Positions 60,371-64,000 of a stretch of 64,000 nt of DNA are shown here, one piece after another (the first letter of the stretch is position 1; each line of letters opens with the position of its first letter). The notes below the pieces were generated by a model. The model was not told the DNA's origin. It saw only the letters and a program-made list of their open reading frames with translations, and did not search any database. The position numbers and the translations under genes are program-made. The stretch spans positions 62,001-126,000 of the forward strand of contig JAIWNE010000039.1 of assembly GCA_025331445.1 (NCBI GenBank). The letters run 5' to 3'. Source of the DNA: Blakeslea trispora. Its lineage: Eukaryota; Mucoromycota; Mucoromycetes; Mucorales; Choanephoraceae.

Positions 60371-60641
60371 TTGAGAGAGAGAAAAAGGGGTGTAATTGAA
60401 TTAAGACGATAAAAATTTTAAAAAAAATGAGCATGTTGCAATTCAAACTTCCATCGGGGCAATAAAATTAGCACCTTTGCTGAGCTCTGGTTAGTTTTTT
60501 TGACCTTCACTATGCTTCGAAATGCTGCGCTTTGCAGGCCGATTAATCTGATGAGAGGATCAGAGTGGGAGCATCACCCATTTTTTTAAACCTTTGCTAT
60601 GGTATAAAATAGCCCCTTCGCTGCACTTTGTGTATTTTAAA

Positions 60642-60841
60642 CTGTCGCTTTGGTAAAAAAAAAACACGTGCTCCGAGGCAGTGAGAAAGACTTGAACTTA
60701 TCCGAATAGTTGGTTCATAACTAAATGAGATAGGTTTAATTAGAATCAAATATGAGTGATTCTTTAAACAGCAACAACTCACACTCGATATCAGAAACAG
60801 AATTTAATGCAAACTTAAGACTTGGATTATTCGGGAGGAAT
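60642..60841 (-). mobile_element. Helitron relic, left part (reading minus strand)
   Basis: Sequence after the TA at 60841-60842, read on the minus strand, gives IPPE with later stops. It continues the segment YHLIGSA from 62,523-62,745 once the Tc1-like element between them is removed. Beyond that the reading decays quickly. Confidence 0.4.
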
Positions 60842-60842
60842 A

Positions 60843-62522
60843 GATTTATTCAAAAAGTTTCGCCTCAAAAATCAACTTTCTTTTTTCCTATCGTGACTAT
60901 TATAAGTGGAATAGTTCTACAGATTTGAGAGTACCATGCTTGAGAGGTCCTCTCTTTTCTCTTTCATCACTACTAAAAAATGAGTTCTCATAAAACACTT
61001 TATCCAAAACCCATCTTAGATTCTCGTAACTTCACAGATGAAACTTTTATCCTTTTAAGTCGAATGTACGATCTAATCAAGGAAAACAAACTTAAAAATG
61101 GACATTGTAAGAAACCAGAAGCCCGCGAGACTTTTAGTAAGCTTCTTGGCATTACGCGCAGTGCTGCTAAGAAAGCAATTCGTATGAGCAATTCTTAATC
61201 GGAAGCTTCCGAAAAGAAGCGAATAGGTCGACCTCCTCGTGAATTCGAGAAGGATTATATTTTACCCGTGAAGAGTATTGTTAAAGAAAACAACAAAAAA
61301 GGTCTTCCAGCCACTGTGAAGACTGTTGAAAAAGCTTCGAAAGACAAGCACAATATTGATGTATCAAAACAGACTCTTTTGAGGGATATACATACCTTGA
61401 AGTTGCGATACAAACAAGGTATCCACAGAAACATCAATCACGATTCTGATGCCAATGTTGAATATCGACACAAGTATGTCAGTGAAAGGCTGCAAAACGT
61501 GAATCGAAAATGTAAGCTAATTAAGCCTCAGGTATCTCCTGACGTGCCGTATCACCATCTTGACCATCATGCTAAGAAGACTTGAGCTCCTGTTAAAGGT
61601 ATGGTCAATGAGCTTGGACGAAAACCGATCATGGTGATTTTTGCTGCATTTGTTGTTTTTAACGAAGGTAGAAGGGCAAACACTGAAGTGATCAAAGACA
61701 GCGTGATTGTGTGACCAGTCAATGGTGAAAAGAATGTAAACCCTAACTATTATGGCCACTTCACTGCCGAAAAGCTTGAACAGTTGTTCGAGAGACCTTG
61801 TAAGCCACTCTTACCTTATGGTAGCTGTATCATCCATATGAACGATGCATCCTATCATAAGCGCAAACTAAACCTTACTCCCAACAAAGGTAGTAAGAAA
61901 GAGATTGTGGATTGGTTGATGCAGCAAAAATGCATGGAATTGGATGAGGAGGATAATCCAAAGAAGATGAAGGGGACTCTTTTGGACCTCGTCAAAAAAC
62001 TGGAAGTCAAGCCTGCCTATGCATGCTACGAGATTGCCAATAGGTTTGGTCACAGGATTGCCACCACACCACCTTACCATTGCGAATTGCAACCAATCGA
62101 GAAGGTATGGTCGATGGCTAAGACTCCTTTGGCCTACAATCCAGATTTGAACGAGACTGCTCTAAAGCTGAAGGCAAAACTTGAAGAAATTCTCAAGTCA
62201 ATACCTGAGAGAAGTCTCCTGTCTGTTTGGAGAGGCTGTGTTAACAAAGCGAAGGAGTACCATGAAGAGTACTTGAGAAATCGTTGCACAGAAGAGCCTC
62301 AAGAAGAAGACAGTGATGTTGTGATGACTTCTTGCTGAGTTTTAATTGTTTGTCAATAGATCAATGTTATTTCTGATATTTTATCATAAAAAAGCCACTC
62401 GATCGTAACAAAAAGCACATCAAAAAGTTTTGGTTTCATTGATACCATTTTTATCAAGTTTTGATCATTGTATCTTGCGCAAAGTCAAACTGAGATGGGG
62501 TAAAACTTTTTGAACACACCTC
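60843..62522 (+). mobile_element. Tc1/mariner-like element with TA target site
   Basis: TA dinucleotides flank the element at 60841-60842 and 62523-62524. The ends are imperfect inverted repeats with an exact 12-bp core, TTCAAAAAGTTT at 60,849-60,860 and AAACTTTTTGAA at 62,503-62,514. Between them lies a transposase frame (60,980-62,338) broken by three in-frame stops. It sits inside the Helitron relic. Confidence 0.75.
60980..62338 (+). pseudogene. Tc1/mariner-like DDE transposase (three nonsense codons, no frameshift)
   Basis: A single frame of 452 codons has stops at 61196 (TAA), 61583 (TGA) and 61712 (TGA). The N-terminal part has a helix-turn-helix (ARETFSKLLGITRSAAKKAIR) and a GRPPREF basic AT-hook-like motif. 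Next comes VPYHHLDHHAKKT, where the first catalytic aspartate block (usually LDESY) reads PDVPY. The second block is HMNDASYHKR and the third is TTPPYHCELQPIEKVW. The spacing between the second Asp and the Glu is about 84 residues, far above the 34-39 of ordinary Tc1/mariner. Both TGA stops fall where related proteins have Trp, as expected for G-to-A changes. The C-terminus is acidic (EEPQEEDSD). Confidence 0.8.
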
Positions 62523-62745
62523 TAGCAGATCCAATCAAATGATATGGACTGCCTTGAATTCGAAAAGTGTAGGAACCACTTCGACTATTAGCTAAGTTCA
62601 GGCTAAGACTTGCATCAAATGAAGTGAAGTCTAAAGAGCTCTTGTATATTCTGATGTTATTTCTTAAAGTATCTGCAAATTCTGATGGTGTTGGTTGCAA
62701 AGGACTTAAAATTCTCTCACTCTTACAAAAACGCAACTGAAACAC
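62523..62745 (-). mobile_element. Helitron relic, right part
   Basis: On the minus strand the frame reads SEFADTLRNNIRIYKSSLDFTSFDASLSLN and GSYTFRIQGSPYHLIGSA. These are the conserved N-terminal blocks of Helitron Rep/helicase proteins (the ...NIRxYNsaLxFTS... and ...YTFRIQGxxYHxIGS... region). The frame is cut by the Tc1-like element at a TA. No replication-initiator HUH or helicase motifs are present in the window. Confidence 0.7.
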
Positions 62746-63049
62746 AGGATAAATTCTACTACTGCTGAAAGATCTTTCCCTAACCTATATCAAAGTAGCA
62801 TAATGATTGCAAACACGTCACATTGAACCACAATCGAATCTCATGAAAGGTGTATCACTCAAGCCTATTGCGATACTTCTAAAATTCTAAGTGTTGAGAG
62901 GATGATACTGGCTTTGTGCTTGGGGGAGGGACGGTCCTCCCCTATATTCCCTCCCTACTGCTTTAGCACTCGTAATCGGTTGCTGTTCAAAGCTTATTAC
63001 CCGTGCTTGAAGTAAATTTGTTTTTCTCTGTCGGTCATAAATTCCAATA

Positions 63050-63258
63050 GAGATATATGTCGAAAGTTTCAACCCGAAATTCAACCGCAATTGATAGCCA
63101 TTCTACAAGAAATAGACTTGAATGAATCAGGATATCATGGCTAGATAGCTCCTTTTCTCTCTAAGCATACTATGACATCCTCATTCATTCAACTCTATTT
63201 CTTGTAGAATGACTATCAATCATGGTTAAATCTTGGGGTGAAACTTTCGACATATCTC
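63050..63258. mobile_element. Foldback element with Tc1-like ends (MITE candidate)
   Basis: Two arms of about 90 bp (from about 63,050 and to about 63,258) are inverted copies, roughly 80% alike, around a short loop near 63,150. TA dinucleotides flank both sides (63048-63049 and 63259-63260). The tips (AGAGATATGTCGAAAGTTTCACCCC-like) resemble the ends of the Tc1-like element at 60,843-62,522. It has no coding capacity, so it would be a non-autonomous element. Confidence 0.7.
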
Positions 63259-63594
63259 TAGACAGTAGGAATGAATGAGAAAAGCACAAATCATAGTAAA
63301 AAAACAGTAATAAAAAAGGCAAAGCATACATAAATATGGTAATAAAAAAAGGACTTTATTTTATCTGTTAAATGTTATTGATCACTATGGCTACTTTGTA
63401 GTCAATCTAAAAAAAGAGGTTAGTAAAGTTTATATCTTCTACACACACAAAAGAAATGCTTTATTGTTTAAAGCCCCTTAGCCCAAGAGACTCCAGCAAA
63501 GGCATGCCACCCTACTGGAGAGAGAAGCAACCACACCCTTCTCTAGAAACCAGAAACAGACACCAGAGGAACAGATCAGAGGAACAGGGGAAGG

Positions 63595-63730
63595 AAAGTG
63601 TGGAAGTGTGGAAGTGTGGAAGTGTGGAAGTGTGGAAGTGTGGAAGTGTGGAAGTGTGGAAGTGTGGAAGTGTGGAAGGGAAGTGTGGAAGGGAAGTGTG
63701 GAAGGGAAGTGCGGAAGGGAAGTGCGGAAG
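63595..63730. repeat. Minisatellite, 9-bp then 13-bp units
   Basis: About nine copies of GAAGTGTGG are followed by about four copies of a longer unit of 13 bp (GGAAGGGAAGTGT or GGAAGGGAAGTGC). A G-rich tract follows at 63,740-63,760. The long ORFs here on both strands are products of the repeat, not genes. Confidence 0.9.
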
Positions 63731-63861
63731 TTTTGAAGGGTAGGGGGGGGGAGGGGAAGAGAGAGTGAAAGAGAGAGGGAAAAGCTTAATTGTTCTGAAA
63801 TCATTCATATGAATGAAATCGGAGTTTTCTACACATTTTTTTTTCTCCTTGATTTTTTTGC

Positions 63862-64000
63862 ATGATGCCGATTCTTTTTTCTAGAACCGTCAATAGGACT
63901 ATTGATTCTCAAAGTGTAGATTATGTGTTGAAAGGTAACATTTTTGTAAAGCACGATACTTTCTCTTGTTGTCTTCTTCACCTTATGTTTACGCGTAGGT
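63862..64000 (+). CDS. Possible 5' end of a gene running off the right edge
   Basis: ATG at 63862 opens a short exon (MMPILFSRTVNRTIDSQSVDYVLKG, basic and hydroxylated residues like a mitochondrial presequence) ending with a donor GTAACA at 63935. An acceptor TAG closes at 63998, two bases before the window ends. A pyrimidine-rich leader precedes the ATG. No function can be assigned from 25 residues. Confidence 0.35.
   Translation, partial: MMPILFSRTVNRTIDSQSVDYVLKGNIFVKHDTFSCCLLHLMFTRR

Larger units (their letters stand above)
56801..60641 (-). mobile_element. TNP2/Plavaka-like DNA transposon (CACTA superfamily)
   Basis: The element encodes ORF1 and ORF2 on the minus strand. Its ends are my proposal: TTTAAAATACACA at 56,801-56,813 has an exact inverted copy at about 60,629-60,641. 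No CACTA terminus or target duplication was confirmed (CACTAGTG occurs at about 56,642 but has no partner). The hexamer GGGTAT is spread through the element on the plus strand, about 29 copies between 56,836 and 60,000. Between ORF1 and ORF2 (58,720-59,275) no coding is seen. Confidence 0.7.

Noticed and set aside
63478..63808. Long ORFs on the minus strand across the minisatellite
   Set aside because: They are translations of the GTGTGGAA repeat and change frame with unit length.
1..64000. tRNA, rRNA or CRISPR features
   Set aside because: I looked for T-arm-like GTTCGAATCC stretches and repeat-spacer arrays and found none that fold or repeat properly; CRISPR is not expected in a nuclear fungal genome.

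Overview
The window looks like nuclear DNA of an early-diverging filamentous fungus, most likely a Mucorales-type Mucoromycota. The basis is AT-rich sequence, genes split by many short (about 50-100 bp) GT-AG introns, fungal families (WOPR regulator, SFP1-like zinc finger, VTC and PPN1 polyphosphate proteins, BAR-PH protein), and ORFs that read best against what I know of that group. The species is not named by anything I can see.

Layout. 0-6 kb is gene-dense: the 3' end of exportin-T (XPOT/LOS1), SNRNP25 of the minor spliceosome, the WD40 protein STRAP, and gluconeogenic PEP carboxykinase. 8.5-12 kb holds a WOPR-domain regulator and an eight-exon PP2C phosphatase, followed by about 4 kb without a convincing gene. 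16-21 kb has a secreted PI-PLC X-domain protein and an MFS permease of the allantoate type. 23.6-33.4 kb is a run of mostly minus-strand genes: BAR-PH (SLM-like) protein, wax synthase-like MBOAT acyltransferase (plus strand), MIT-like/RasGEF protein, universal-stress-like protein and an SFP1-like zinc-finger factor. 35.3-37.5 kb is a broken Crypton (tyrosine recombinase plus GCR1_C domain). 39-48.5 kb has a four-LIM protein, a Yar1-like ankyrin protein, ribosomal L22, endopolyphosphatase PPN1 and RanGAP. 49.8-56.6 kb has a small unknown protein, ESCRT-III CHMP1/Did2, a divergent SPX-VTC protein and a ChaC-type gamma-glutamylcyclotransferase.

56.8-63.7 kb is a transposon nest. It contains a TNP2/Plavaka-like (CACTA superfamily) element, a Helitron remnant split by a Tc1/mariner-like element at a TA site, a 209-bp foldback element sharing the Tc1 ends, and a GTGTGGAA minisatellite. 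A new gene may start at 63,862 and run off the right edge.

The genes are separate eukaryotic transcription units, not operons. Functional links I can point to are polyphosphate metabolism (PPN1 and the VTC-like protein, 6 kb apart) and phosphoinositide/Ras/TORC2-type signalling (BAR-PH, RasGEF, PI-PLC-like). The most unusual signal is a strand-specific GGGTAT motif, 29 copies by eye, spread through the TNP2-like element. It falls in all three codon frames of the transposase, which suggests a DNA-level function.
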